64,000 nucleotides of DNA. It comes from Pseudoalteromonas sp. GCY. GTDB taxonomy: Bacteria > Pseudomonadota > Gammaproteobacteria > Enterobacterales > Alteromonadaceae. Below are positions 45,957 through 55,073 of the stretch, one piece after another. The position numbers were made by a program, and so were the translations under genes. The stretch covers positions 1,226,001-1,290,000 of the forward strand of contig NZ_CP068022.1 in the NCBI RefSeq assembly GCF_016695175.1, read 5' to 3'. Every line of letters starts with the position of its first letter. Within the stretch, counting starts at the first letter, position 1. A model generated the notes under the pieces. The model had not been told where the DNA came from. It saw only the letters and a list, made by a program, of their open reading frames with translations, and did not search any database.

Positions 45957-47438
45957 TTATTTCGAGCTATCGTGGTTACCAAGCGAACTTACCGGCTCGA
46001 GCTCAAGTTTGGCTTTTTCTTCGAGTTCTTCGGGTAGCTCTTTGACTACAGCAACACCTAGCTCTTTAAATTCAGAGGCTTGCTTAATTAAGTTGCCTTT
46101 ACCCATATACAACTGAGAAAACGCTCGCTCGTAGCTCTCTTTTGCTTTATCAAGCTGTTTGCCCACCCCTTCCATACTATGTAGGAAACTATTGAGTTTG
46201 TTATAAAACTTCTCAGCTCGAAGCGCCAGCTCTCTGGTGTGCTTGCTTTGCTCCTCAAAACGCCATAACTGTTTAACGATATTAAGACTGGTTAAAAGCG
46301 TTGTTGGCGTTGCCACCAATACATTGTTTTGTAAAGCCTCCTGATAAAGCGTTGGCTTATGCTTAACCGCCTCAACAAATGCAGATTCCACAGGGATAAA
46401 CATAATGACCACCTCTGGGGAGTTAAGACCTGGTAAGCGCTCATAAGATTTACTACCCAACTCTTTGATCCGTGCAGTGATGGCTTCGGTGTGTGCCACA
46501 ATGGCTTGATTCGCTTCACTATCGGTTGTGGCATTAATATACCTTGTATAGGCATTTAATGAGGTTTTAGCGTCAATTACCAGGTGACGAGATTGCGGTA
46601 AGTAAACCACGACGTCAGGGCGAAACTTGCCTTCGTCGGTATTAAAGTTGACTTCTCGCTGATAGTCGTAACCCGGACGTAGCCCAGCGCTATCTAGCAC
46701 ATTTTCGAGCATGAGTTCGCCCCAGTTACCTTGTGCTTTCTTTTGCCCTTGTAACGCAGTGGTCAAACGATCTGCTTGCTCAGTCATGGCTTTATTGTTG
46801 GCTTGTAAGTGCAGCAATTCAGTTTTCAATGACGCCCGTTGCTTAAGCTCTTCACTATGAATGGCTTCCATTTTATCTCTAAAACCCTTTAATTCACCTT
46901 GTACTGGCTGCAGCAACTGCTGGATTTTTTCTTTACTTTGGTGACTAAAACGCTCGCTTTTCTCATCAAATATTTGATTCGCGAGATTGTGAAACTCTTC
47001 TTTCAACTGGACTTTTGCTTGCTCAAGCTGCGCGAGCTGCTGCTCAAAACTTAGTTGCTTTTGCTCCAGCAAGGTTTGCAGATTGGCCATTTCAACTTCT
47101 AACTCATGAGCATGCACTTGAATTTCTTCCTTGGCATCGAGCTCTCGCTGCCACAGCTGCTGATATTCAGCGGCTTGCCGTTGACGCTCAGCTAATCTTG
47201 CTTGCAATTGCTGCTGTTGGCCATGACTTTGTAGTTGCTGCGCTCTTAATTGCTCAGCGAGTTGCTCAGCTTGACTTAATTGCGACCTAAGTGCTTGCTC
47301 GGAGGCGAGTTGAGTATTGAGTTGATTTTTGAAAGTGCTGCGCATAACCCAAACGACGGGGAGTAGGGTAGCCGCACCGCCTGCAAATAGCGCAAGACTA
47401 AACCATGCAGGCGTATTGGAGAGCATTGACCAAAGCAT
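45957..47438 (-). CDS. rmuC: DNA recombination protein RmuC
   Basis: A 493-residue protein: N-terminal membrane anchor (WFSLALFAGGAATLLPVVWV), a Gln/Leu/Glu-rich coiled coil (about 35-210), and the RmuC nuclease-like domain (GNWGELMLENVLDSAGLRPG, FRPDVVVYLPQSRHLVIDAK, VVIMFIPVESAFVEAV). RmuC limits rearrangement between short inverted repeats in E. coli. The domain has the Asp/Lys (PDVVV...IDAK) pattern of restriction-like nucleases. Confidence 0.94.
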   Translation of the reverse strand: MLWSMLSNTPAWFSLALFAGGAATLLPVVWVMRSTFKNQLNTQLASEQALRSQLSQAEQLAEQLRAQQLQSHGQQQQLQARLAERQRQAAEYQQLWQRELDAKEEIQVHAHELEVEMANLQTLLEQKQLSFEQQLAQLEQAKVQLKEEFHNLANQIFDEKSERFSHQSKEKIQQLLQPVQGELKGFRDKMEAIHSEELKQRASLKTELLHLQANNKAMTEQADRLTTALQGQKKAQGNWGELMLENVLDSAGLRPGYDYQREVNFNTDEGKFRPDVVVYLPQSRHLVIDAKTSLNAYTRYINATTDSEANQAIVAHTEAITARIKELGSKSYERLPGLNSPEVVIMFIPVESAFVEAVKHKPTLYQEALQNNVLVATPTTLLTSLNIVKQLWRFEEQSKHTRELALRAEKFYNKLNSFLHSMEGVGKQLDKAKESYERAFSQLYMGKGNLIKQASEFKELGVAVVKELPEELEEKAKLELEPVSSLGNHDSSK

Positions 47439-47500
47439 ATTGAGATCTCATCGGTTCTTCTACTTTGATAATACCTTAGATATAAATTTCAATCACTTAG

Positions 47501-48187
47501 TCATTCAGTGATCTGTTGACCATTGTAGCGATACCCGGCGCCATATACCGACTCTACAATTTTCGGAGATAAATCTAATCCTTTGATTTTCTTTCTGATA
47601 TTTTTAATGTGGCTGTCGATTACGCGATCCGAAATATCAAAGTTATCCGGCTGAATATAATCAAGAATTTGCTGTCTTGAAAAGACACGGTTTGGTGCAT
47701 CATATAAAAGCGCAAAGACATCAAATTCAACTTTGGTTAAACCTAATGTACTGCCATTCAGCTTAACCGTTAATTCTTCGCGATTTACTTCGATAGGCTT
47801 TTGATACGCATTGGTGTTCACACAACGACGTAAGATCGCTTTCATGCGCATCACTAATTCAGCAGCGCTAAAAGGTTTACATACATAATCATCTGCGCCG
47901 ACTTCTAAGCCCTGTAAACGGTCTGCTTCTGCCACTTTAGCAGTCAGCATCACAATAGGTACTTCAGAAAACGCTCGAATTTGACGCATACACTCTACGC
48001 CGTCTTGGTTCGGCAACATGATATCCATCAAGATTGCATCTGGTTGATTTAACTTTACCCAAGGTACAACTTCGGCACCGTCTGCAATATGAAACATTTC
48101 AAAACCGGATGCTCTAAAAAACAACAGCACCTGCTCTGCAATATCTTGGTCGTCTTCGACAAGCAAAATTCTTGATGGGGTAGACAT
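47501..48187 (-). CDS. OmpR/PhoB-family response regulator (BaeR-like)
   Basis: A 228-residue regulator. Receiver domain with the acid pair at 11-12, phosphorylated Asp55 (ILMDIMLPNQDG) and Lys in DDYVCKPF; C-terminal winged helix (LTKVEFDVFALLYDAPNRVF, SRQQILDYI, VIDSHIKNIRKKIKGL, VESVYGAGYRY), closest in feel to BaeR. No kinase is adjacent; the TPR kinase at 40360 is a possible partner. It follows a 67-residue ORF on the same strand. Confidence 0.92.
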   Translation of the reverse strand: MSTPSRILLVEDDQDIAEQVLLFFRASGFEMFHIADGAEVVPWVKLNQPDAILMDIMLPNQDGVECMRQIRAFSEVPIVMLTAKVAEADRLQGLEVGADDYVCKPFSAAELVMRMKAILRRCVNTNAYQKPIEVNREELTVKLNGSTLGLTKVEFDVFALLYDAPNRVFSRQQILDYIQPDNFDISDRVIDSHIKNIRKKIKGLDLSPKIVESVYGAGYRYNGQQITE

Positions 48188-48192
48188 AGGAT

Positions 48193-48396
48193 TTATTTAC
48201 TCTTTGCTTTTAACTTTTTCAATTGTTGTCTAACTTGGCGCTTTAACTTGTCTGAAAGCGTGTCATCGAACAGTAACATGGTCAGTATACTAGACAAGTC
48301 TTCTGAACTCGCAACTTCATTGAGTAGATCATAGTCCGATTCAGATTGTGTCTCAATAAAGTTTAAGTGTGAAATTGTCGCGTCGTAGCAAAGCAT
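48193..48396 (-). CDS. Small acidic hypothetical protein
   Basis: A 67-residue protein: acidic first half (ESDYDLLNEVASSEDLSS) and basic end (KLKRQVRQQLKKLKAKSK). It ends 5 bp before the response-regulator start, so the two are probably co-transcribed. No family recognised. Confidence 0.6.
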   Translation of the reverse strand: MLCYDATISHLNFIETQSESDYDLLNEVASSEDLSSILTMLLFDDTLSDKLKRQVRQQLKKLKAKSK

Positions 48397-48485
48397 AACG
48401 TTATCCTAATTGGTCTATGGCGTTTCTCCGTTGTAGCTATTAAAGCGCGAGATTATGGAATAAAAATGGAGTGAAAGATGTTTTA

Positions 48486-48748
48486 GGGCCTGTTGACCTT
48501 TGCTGTTTGATTTTTGTTCTTCTGAGTGTGTTTTGGTCGCGACGCTCGACTTGCCGCCTAGTAATCTAGGCAAAAGTTGAGCAACAATGAACAAAGCGCA
48601 CTCAGGTGAACCCAAAGGGCAGCGCTTGATTGGCATTTCTACTGTGTTATCGCCAGACTTACATAGAATGACTATGCTACGCAGGCTCTGCCTTGTATAA
48701 ATACCAGTCAAACTGCTGCAAAAACAAACTTGAAAGATAAACAGGCCC
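48486..48748. mobile_element. MITE-like element with terminal inverted repeats
   Basis: A 263-bp element. Its ends read GGGCCTGTTGACCTTTGCTG and, on the other strand, GGGCCTGTTTATCTTTCAAG, with similarity going on for about 31 bp. Both sides are flanked by TA, as for TA-targeting (IS630/mariner-like) elements. Inside is an imperfect palindrome around CCTAGTAATCTAGG. It has no transposase. An open frame through it (48415-48711, reverse) is probably not a gene. Confidence 0.72.
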
Positions 48749-48766
48749 TAGAGCCAGAAAAAAGAA

Positions 48767-48790
48767 AAGCCAACTTAATTAAGTTGGCTT
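48767..48790 (-). terminator. Terminator of the SNF2 helicase gene
   Basis: AAGCCAACTTAA and TTAAGTTGGCTT form a perfect 24-bp palindrome, followed on the reverse strand by a T-rich run. Confidence 0.82.
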
Positions 48791-48899
48791 ATTACAATCA
48801 GTAACAAAGGGGGAAAATCAACATATGCCTACTGTTTCAACAATGTCACAACAAGCACTATCATAGACCTTCACCTTTGTTGATTAGTTCCAAATTATT

Positions 48900-51800
48900 T
48901 TAATTTTTTATCAGCGCTAGCATTTGCGACTCATCAAACTGACCAAGATTGACTCCAGACTCAGCAAACAGGGCGTCAACAAGGGCTTGTTTATCGCGCT
49001 GCATCTTAAACACTTTCTCTTCGATAGAGTTCGCCATAATCAACTTGTACACGAATACCGGCTTATCTTGGCCGATACGATAGGCGCGATCTGTTGCTTG
49101 ATTTTCTACCGCAGGATTCCACCAAGGATCGAAATGGATAACCGTATCTGCTTGAGTCAAATTCAAACCAGTTCCCCCTGCTTTTAGGCTTATCAGAAAA
49201 ACATTGCATTTACCTTGGGTAAACGCCTCAATGGCTTTATCCCGTTGCCTTGTCTGCCCTGTCAGCATAGTGTATTTCAACTGTTGCTGTTGGCACTGCT
49301 CAGCAATGAGATCTAACACGCTGGTGAACTGGCTGAAGATAATTATCTTACGGCCCTCACTGAGTAGCACTGGCAGATGTTGTGCAAGCCACTCAAATTT
49401 AGCGCCATGTTGGTCGGTCAGTGATTTATCAACCAATTGTGGGTGACAGCAGATCTGACGTAACTTTAACAAGGCATCGAGGAATGCCAGCTTGCTTCTT
49501 TCAACGCCTTGCTCCTGAAATAGATTGAGTAATTTGCTTTCTACTTGGTGCTGAACACCTTGATATAGCTTATGTTGTTCATCAGAGAACTCTAATTCTT
49601 TGATGAGTTCTGTCTTATTGGGTAGCTCTTTCACTACCTCAGCTTTCGTACGACGAAGAATAAACGGCGCGATCAGCGATCTGAGCTCTCGGGCTCTAGG
49701 GCGATCTTGTTCTTTTTCAATTGGGATCTGGAAGTGTTGTTTAAACTGCTGCTTAGTACCCAGCACATCAGGCATGACAAAATCGAGCAGCGACTTAAGC
49801 TCGAGTAAATTGTTCTCTACCGGTGTGCCACTTAAACAAAGTTTAAAACGCGCGGATAGACTCTTTACGCATTTAGATATTTGTGCGCTTTCGTTTTTAA
49901 TATATTGCGCCTCATCCAACACAATAGAATCAAAATCAAGCCCTTTATAATACGCCACATCGCGCTTAAGTAGCGGATACGTCGTTAGAATAAATCGTGC
50001 ACCAGACAAGTTAGTGAGTGCTTCCTCTCTATTGGATCCATGAATAATAGTTAGAGGTAGATGCGGTGCGAAACGTTTAAATTCGTCACGCCAGTTCCCC
50101 ACTAAACTCGTCGGACAGACAATTAAACTTGGTTGTGTCACCAGCGTATTGTGCTGAGAAATAAAGTAAGCAATAACCTGAAGCGTTTTTCCAAGGCCCA
50201 TATCATCGGCCAGAATGCCACCTAGCTGATGACGATTAAGGAATTTAAGCCAGTTAACACCTTGCACTTGATAATCCCGTAGGGTGAAGCTCTGTCCTTC
50301 GCTGGCTGGGATCACGTCAAGATTTTCTATCGGTTTATCTAGCTCAGCGAGGTACTCAAGTAGCTTTTGATCGTCTGAGTCGGCATGAATATGAGTCAGT
50401 TCAAACAGCTTTTTGGCATACGACAACGGAAATTTAAACTGTGAGCTCGAAAGGTAATAACTAAAACGAGATTTCAGCTCCAGCAATTCATCAAATATGG
50501 ATTTGCTAATGGCATAGAACTGCTCGCCGATTTCGACGTAGCGATATTCATGTGCGAGGTTGTTAAGCTCATGAGCCGGATGCTTATCCCAGTTAAGCGT
50601 AACGGGCTTGTCATCCAACATCACCTTTCCGAGCACATGATGTTGCTTATCTCGTTTAAGGCTTAACAGCACTTTTGGTGTAACAACGAGGCCATTGCTT
50701 GGCAACTCGTCAACAATCCAACGTTTACCCTGTAGAAGCGGCCTGATCTCTCTGTTAAACCAATGGATCTCAACGCCATCCTCGGTTGGTAATAAGAATT
50801 CGTCGCCCTCATGAACAAAGCCCAGACCTGTGAGTACCTGCTCCAACCTCGCTAACTGCTTTTTCGTCGCGCCTTTTCCAAGCGGCTCAATTGCAAAGCG
50901 AATTTTATTTGGCCTATCTAGCTTTATAAGCTTAGCGACATTAGATTGCTTACTCGCTAACTGCGAAAACCCAGCAGGAGGCGCAATTACATCGTCCGTA
51001 AAGATATCTTGGAAACGCGCCATCACCTGCTCTAGCTTTTCAGCCGTGATGGTAGGCATAGTATGAAGGTGGGCGATTTCCTGCGCGGTAAGCTCTGACT
51101 CAATTCGGCCAACGACCAAGTTTTCAGTATCTAGATACACCGGAGGTTCGGTTTTAATCAAGCGCCAGTGTTCAACATTCGCTAGGCGGCTTTTAAGTTG
51201 GTATTCATTGCCTTCCTGATGCCAGTAAAAATCTAGTGTTTGCTTATGTCCAAGCTCCAAAGGTTGGCGCTGGTTACGATAAAAACAGCGATGGGTATGC
51301 ACAAGTTGTGCGAGTGCATTAAAGCCCCAGGCGCCAAATAACTCAAAATGACCCGGTGTATTTTGCGAGCGGATCCAGCTAAATAAGCGAAAATCGTTTT
51401 CTAATAAACCAGCTGGAGCGACCTGACTATTGAGCTGCTGCTCGGTTAACACTCGACCTAAAGGGTAAACACCATCGGGCCGATTTGGCGATACCTTAGG
51501 GCTTACAAGGACTTCATTTGCTCGAGGCTCTAACACGAAGAGTAAGACGTTTTCCGCGTCTGCTTTGTCGACTTGCTGCAACTGCCCGAGTTCATTAAAC
51601 CAGTCATTAACCAAATAAGCCTCACCAAAACCGCCTGAATGTTCGATTTTAAGTTTGAGCAATACCGCAGCAATGTGCCGACATTTAGGGTTATTAGAAC
51701 AAGAACAGTTTGCTTCGACCGAAACGGTACCTTGTGATTGGTTTATTTTGATGTGCTGAGTGAAGGTATTGCCGTAATTTCCCAATACCTGCGCGTCGAT

Positions 51801-51992
51801 TTGCGCAAAGTTTTCGCTATGTTGAAGATAGCAAACTTGTTCGTCTTTCAAATACTCCTTAGCTTTCGCAAGTAAAGCTGAATTGAAGTACTGACGAAGA
51901 AAACGTTCAGATAAAGGAAATTGATTAGCCTGTTCCTGTTTGATTTCTTCAAATAAGGCGAAAAGTTGCTCTTTAGATAACTGCGAAGACAT
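48900..51992 (-). CDS. SNF2-family helicase with SWIM zinc finger
   Basis: About 1030 residues. N-terminal SWIM finger (CSCSNNPKCRH near 92-103), a middle region with strand/helix repeats, and the SNF2 motor: Walker A DDMGLGKT near 596, DEAQ near 693 (LDEAQYIKNE), LSGTPVENNLLELKSLLDF and AYRIGQ near 971. The HepA/RapA-unlike bacterial SNF2-SWIM family moves along double-stranded DNA; its task in bacteria is not known. ATG 51992 is preferred to a GTG at 52001. It lies beside parB on the same strand, separated by a terminator. Confidence 0.9.
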   Translation of the reverse strand: MSSQLSKEQLFALFEEIKQEQANQFPLSERFLRQYFNSALLAKAKEYLKDEQVCYLQHSENFAQIDAQVLGNYGNTFTQHIKINQSQGTVSVEANCSCSNNPKCRHIAAVLLKLKIEHSGGFGEAYLVNDWFNELGQLQQVDKADAENVLLFVLEPRANEVLVSPKVSPNRPDGVYPLGRVLTEQQLNSQVAPAGLLENDFRLFSWIRSQNTPGHFELFGAWGFNALAQLVHTHRCFYRNQRQPLELGHKQTLDFYWHQEGNEYQLKSRLANVEHWRLIKTEPPVYLDTENLVVGRIESELTAQEIAHLHTMPTITAEKLEQVMARFQDIFTDDVIAPPAGFSQLASKQSNVAKLIKLDRPNKIRFAIEPLGKGATKKQLARLEQVLTGLGFVHEGDEFLLPTEDGVEIHWFNREIRPLLQGKRWIVDELPSNGLVVTPKVLLSLKRDKQHHVLGKVMLDDKPVTLNWDKHPAHELNNLAHEYRYVEIGEQFYAISKSIFDELLELKSRFSYYLSSSQFKFPLSYAKKLFELTHIHADSDDQKLLEYLAELDKPIENLDVIPASEGQSFTLRDYQVQGVNWLKFLNRHQLGGILADDMGLGKTLQVIAYFISQHNTLVTQPSLIVCPTSLVGNWRDEFKRFAPHLPLTIIHGSNREEALTNLSGARFILTTYPLLKRDVAYYKGLDFDSIVLDEAQYIKNESAQISKCVKSLSARFKLCLSGTPVENNLLELKSLLDFVMPDVLGTKQQFKQHFQIPIEKEQDRPRARELRSLIAPFILRRTKAEVVKELPNKTELIKELEFSDEQHKLYQGVQHQVESKLLNLFQEQGVERSKLAFLDALLKLRQICCHPQLVDKSLTDQHGAKFEWLAQHLPVLLSEGRKIIIFSQFTSVLDLIAEQCQQQQLKYTMLTGQTRQRDKAIEAFTQGKCNVFLISLKAGGTGLNLTQADTVIHFDPWWNPAVENQATDRAYRIGQDKPVFVYKLIMANSIEEKVFKMQRDKQALVDALFAESGVNLGQFDESQMLALIKN

Positions 51993-52114
51993 TAAGTGCA
52001 CGTCAAAATTAAAGTAAAAAGCCAGTATATGAAATTAGTGATTTGAGCTAAAGAGAGAAATGCGAGAAATTCGCTAAAAAAGGACTGGTTGGAGGTCAAC
52101 TGACTAGAAAAAGC

Positions 52115-52146
52115 GCCGAGTTGCTTGATAATTCAACCAACGCGGC
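52115..52146 (-). terminator. Terminator of the parAB operon
   Basis: GCCGAGTTGCTTGA (52115-52128) and TCAACCAACGCGGC (52133-52146) pair at 12 of 14 positions with a TAAT loop. On the reverse strand a TTTTT run follows. Confidence 0.75.
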
Positions 52147-52162
52147 AATTTTTGAACAAACC

Positions 52163-53125
52163 TTAATTATAACTGCTAAGTAATTTTTGCAGTTGTTCCA
52201 AACGCTTATCAGTCAATACTCGATTATCTATTTTCACGGTAACATCACCGCTTTTAAGATTTCTTTGTACTCGAATGTAGTCGTTCTCTAGCATGGATTC
52301 CACACGTGAGTCGCTACTTCCGAAAGTAGTCAAGAATTTGGTGATCTGAACAGCACGTTTCTCATCTGACATCTCTTCTGTCATAAAGTCTTGCGCTTTA
52401 AGTGCAGCAATTTGCTCTGAAAACTGCTCAGGTTGTTCTTGTTTCGCAGTGATGAGCTTTTTAGCCGCTTCACGGCCTAAATGATTCGCAGTTGGATACA
52501 ACTGCAATACTTCGACCGGAATGCTTTCATAAGCTTTCAATGCGTCTGCGATAGCTGTGTGAGAAACACCTTCCACGGCAGCGATTTCTCGATACGATCC
52601 TTTTTGGCCTTGTTCGATCAAGTTATGCTTAGTATCAAAATAGGCTTTACCCAATTCCCAAAGGCTCGGGGCGATGTATTGATCGGAAGATACCGCTAAT
52701 GTTTTTGCATCTTCGTCACTAAAGTCTTTCGAGCTCAACACCACGTAATCTGCTTCGGCCAGCAAACAGGCTTTACGGCGTCTTGAGCCTGATAAAACGT
52801 GAAGTTTGCCATTGTGATGCCAACATAGAGCAGGGTGGAGATTTCGCTTATCTTTTTTAATGGCAGGTAATATATCAGCGACCGCTTTTTCGCTTAATAA
52901 GGATTGCTCGCGGCGATTCTGCCCATAAACGGTGGTTTTACTCTCAATTTCGCTAAACGGCACTACTTCACAGGTCAGTACTATAGTTTTTGTCGGATCG
53001 CTTGGCGCAGGCATAGTAACCACATCGCCTACTTTAGCCTGATCTAAAAGATCGTCGAGGCTACTGCCTTCAACCGCAGTAGCAAAAGGATCTATTCGTG
53101 TGTCATTTTTACGTTTTCTAGCCAT
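52163..53125 (-). CDS. parB: Chromid partition protein ParB
   Basis: A 320-residue centromere-binding protein. N-terminal basic tail (MARKRKNDTRIDPF), ParB/Srx-like domain (VPFSEIESKTTVYGQNRREQ, LHVLSGSRRRKACLLAEADY), then a helix-turn-helix (GSYREIAAVEGVSHTAIADA) and a C-terminal dimer part. This is the plasmid-type ParB; with ParA it moves the replicon to daughter cells. It starts 13 bp after the parA stop. No chromosome-type parS was found nearby. Confidence 0.9.
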   Translation of the reverse strand: MARKRKNDTRIDPFATAVEGSSLDDLLDQAKVGDVVTMPAPSDPTKTIVLTCEVVPFSEIESKTTVYGQNRREQSLLSEKAVADILPAIKKDKRNLHPALCWHHNGKLHVLSGSRRRKACLLAEADYVVLSSKDFSDEDAKTLAVSSDQYIAPSLWELGKAYFDTKHNLIEQGQKGSYREIAAVEGVSHTAIADALKAYESIPVEVLQLYPTANHLGREAAKKLITAKQEQPEQFSEQIAALKAQDFMTEEMSDEKRAVQITKFLTTFGSSDSRVESMLENDYIRVQRNLKSGDVTVKIDNRVLTDKRLEQLQKLLSSYN

Positions 53126-53138
53126 TATTAATACCTTT

Positions 53139-54371
53139 TTATTCTGCTAGCGAGGATTGTGTTGAAGGCCAATTTGAACGGATCAGCATCTCTAATTCAT
53201 CAACCACGTCTTTGATATTTTCTTGCGCTTTTAGCAATGCTTCACGACTTGCTAAACTATCTGAAGTCTTTTGGTCAAAAATTGTGTTAAACGATGAAGA
53301 GCTCGCTGTAATTGCTGAGCTGTGATTGATTGGATAGCTCATTACTTGACGGCCAAAAGCACTACGTACATCTTTAACGATATCGCGCTGAGAATGGTTG
53401 CCTTTAACATAGTTAGTGACCAAGAATTGCATAAAGTCCCAGCCTTCATGACCAAGAGCTGCAACTGTATGGTATATCTCACCAAGACGCTTCAGGTATT
53501 TATTATTAGCGTCGAAGTCTACGGCCTCTGGGTGTACAGGTATTAACATAGCCGTAGACGCCATCAATGCGTTGTAGAACATAAAATTAAGTGAAGGTGC
53601 GGTATCTACTAGGATAATATCAAACTCGTCTTGTACGGGCTCTATAACCTTCTCTTTAAGCTTATGGTAATGACGTGTCTTTTCGTAGCTTGAACTTTCT
53701 TTTAACTCTGTTGCTGTTTCGTGTTCAAAGTAAAAGTCATCCATACCAGAAGGTAATACGCGAATATTTGGAATGTGGGTTTCTTGGAATGAATTAGAGA
53801 CAAGATCTTTCCATGTTTCACCTTCATCTAATTCAATGCAATCTCTCATCAGATCGCCAACCGTGATCGGTTCATGATCATTAGATGGAAAAAAGCTTGA
53901 TGACGATCCTTGTGGATCAAGATCAATGATCCCGATGCGATAGCGCTTAATATTAGTTGTAGCTAGTGCTGCTGCGATATTCACTAAACTTGTTGTTTTA
54001 CCACAACCGCCTTTCAAACTATTAATCACGATGACTTGTAATTTATCGCTAGACTTTCGTTGATCAGCATTTACACCGAGAACATCTGCCATCGCAAAGA
54101 TATTTGCTAATGTGTATGCATAATGACCGTTTGCGCCTTTCTTTATATTGATGGTATCAAAGTCACCTTGGTCATGACGTCTTTTGAGTGTTCTATTATT
54201 TACACCAAGTAGGTCTGCTGCAGCTTTCTGCGTGTAAGTTCTAAGCTCTTTTTCTTCAGTTTTAAGATGAGCTCTATAATGTTGAATACGACCGGCAAGT
54301 GATTGTTCTGCCACTTCTGCTGTAGCTTTTAAGAGCCGGTACGTTGATAGCGCATTGTTATTTATAGACAT
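53139..54371 (-). CDS. parA: Chromid partition ATPase ParA with N-terminal DNA-binding domain
   Basis: About 410 residues. The N-terminal part holds a helix-turn-helix (TYTQKAAADLLGVNNRTLKR), as in type Ia plasmid ParA proteins that repress their own promoter. The deviant Walker A is LKGGCGKTTSLVN near 115, with DLDPQGSSSSFF (A') and ILVDTAPSLNFMFYNAL (B). AAGGA is 8 bp from ATG 54371; an ATG at 54377 lies too close to it. It faces the origin and runs away from it, with parB downstream. Confidence 0.93.
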   Translation of the reverse strand: MSINNNALSTYRLLKATAEVAEQSLAGRIQHYRAHLKTEEKELRTYTQKAAADLLGVNNRTLKRRHDQGDFDTINIKKGANGHYAYTLANIFAMADVLGVNADQRKSSDKLQVIVINSLKGGCGKTTSLVNIAAALATTNIKRYRIGIIDLDPQGSSSSFFPSNDHEPITVGDLMRDCIELDEGETWKDLVSNSFQETHIPNIRVLPSGMDDFYFEHETATELKESSSYEKTRHYHKLKEKVIEPVQDEFDIILVDTAPSLNFMFYNALMASTAMLIPVHPEAVDFDANNKYLKRLGEIYHTVAALGHEGWDFMQFLVTNYVKGNHSQRDIVKDVRSAFGRQVMSYPINHSSAITASSSSFNTIFDQKTSDSLASREALLKAQENIKDVVDELEMLIRSNWPSTQSSLAE

Positions 54372-54578
54372 ACACATTATCCTTTATTTGATAACGATTA
54401 TTATAATGTCCATATATTTTGCTGTAAACACAAAAAAATAAAGACATTTGTAATTTTGATTTACATCTAAGTATAAATAAGAAAGTTTAGATATGGTTAA
54501 GTATATAGGTATTAAAGGCTAAGGCAGAGAAATCATGAACTATCCAACTGTTTTACATCATTTTTTTTAATTTTTATA

Positions 54579-55006
54579 GATCTACTTTTTACTAGGTTAA
54601 GATCAGATCTCTTATAACTCCGAGATCGAAATTTTACTAACTACTATTTAAAAAAGTTATATATGAACAGTTTATGCACAGAATTATTCACAGATGTGGT
54701 AGTGGAGATCAATTTTTTACTAAGTAAGATCAAATAGTTATGCACAGATGATATAAGATCAAGTCCTTTAAGGTATGTATAGATCTGATCTCTACCTAGC
54801 ATAGATCAGATCTTTACTAATTAATGGTAGAGTTTTCCACAAGGACGTCTGGTTTGTCCGTGTAAATCCGCTAAATAGGCCTTAAACAAAGGTTTTTCAG
54901 CGTTAATTTTATCTTTGTTAGTAAAAGCTTGATCTGAAAACGGGCCCTACTTAGTAAAAGAATGATCCCAACAAAAAAAGTTACTTCGGATCACTTTTTT
55001 ACTAAC
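54579..55006. other. Chromid replication origin (ori2)
   Basis: Seven 18-bp iterons with pattern GATC-N4-(T)TTTTACTAA(C/G): direct at 54579, 54624, 54707, 54804 and 54989; inverted at 54917-54934 and 54950-54967. DnaA boxes: TTATGCACA at 54672 and 54738, TTATTCACA at 54684, TTTTCCACA at 54833. There are 14 GATC sites in about 415 bp, far above chance, so Dam methylation probably matters. An 11-bp inverted repeat AGATCTGATCT/AGATCAGATCT spans 54781-54813 (also one copy at 54600). The region lies between parA and the initiator gene, and is AT-rich. Confidence 0.92.
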
Positions 55007-55073
55007 TTTAATCATTAACTTTTTCTGTCGAATATGTTGTTATTAGACGTCATGAAAATTTGGAAGTAAAACA

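Noticed and set aside
48415..48711. 98-residue reverse frame (starting near 48711) as a gene
   Set aside because: Most of it lies inside the MITE-like element and follows its palindromes; no ribosome site or family feature, so it is probably a chance frame.
52002..54578. Chromosome-type parS (TGTTTCACGTGAAACA) near parAB
   Set aside because: No such sequence seen around the operon; the centromere must be of another type or elsewhere.
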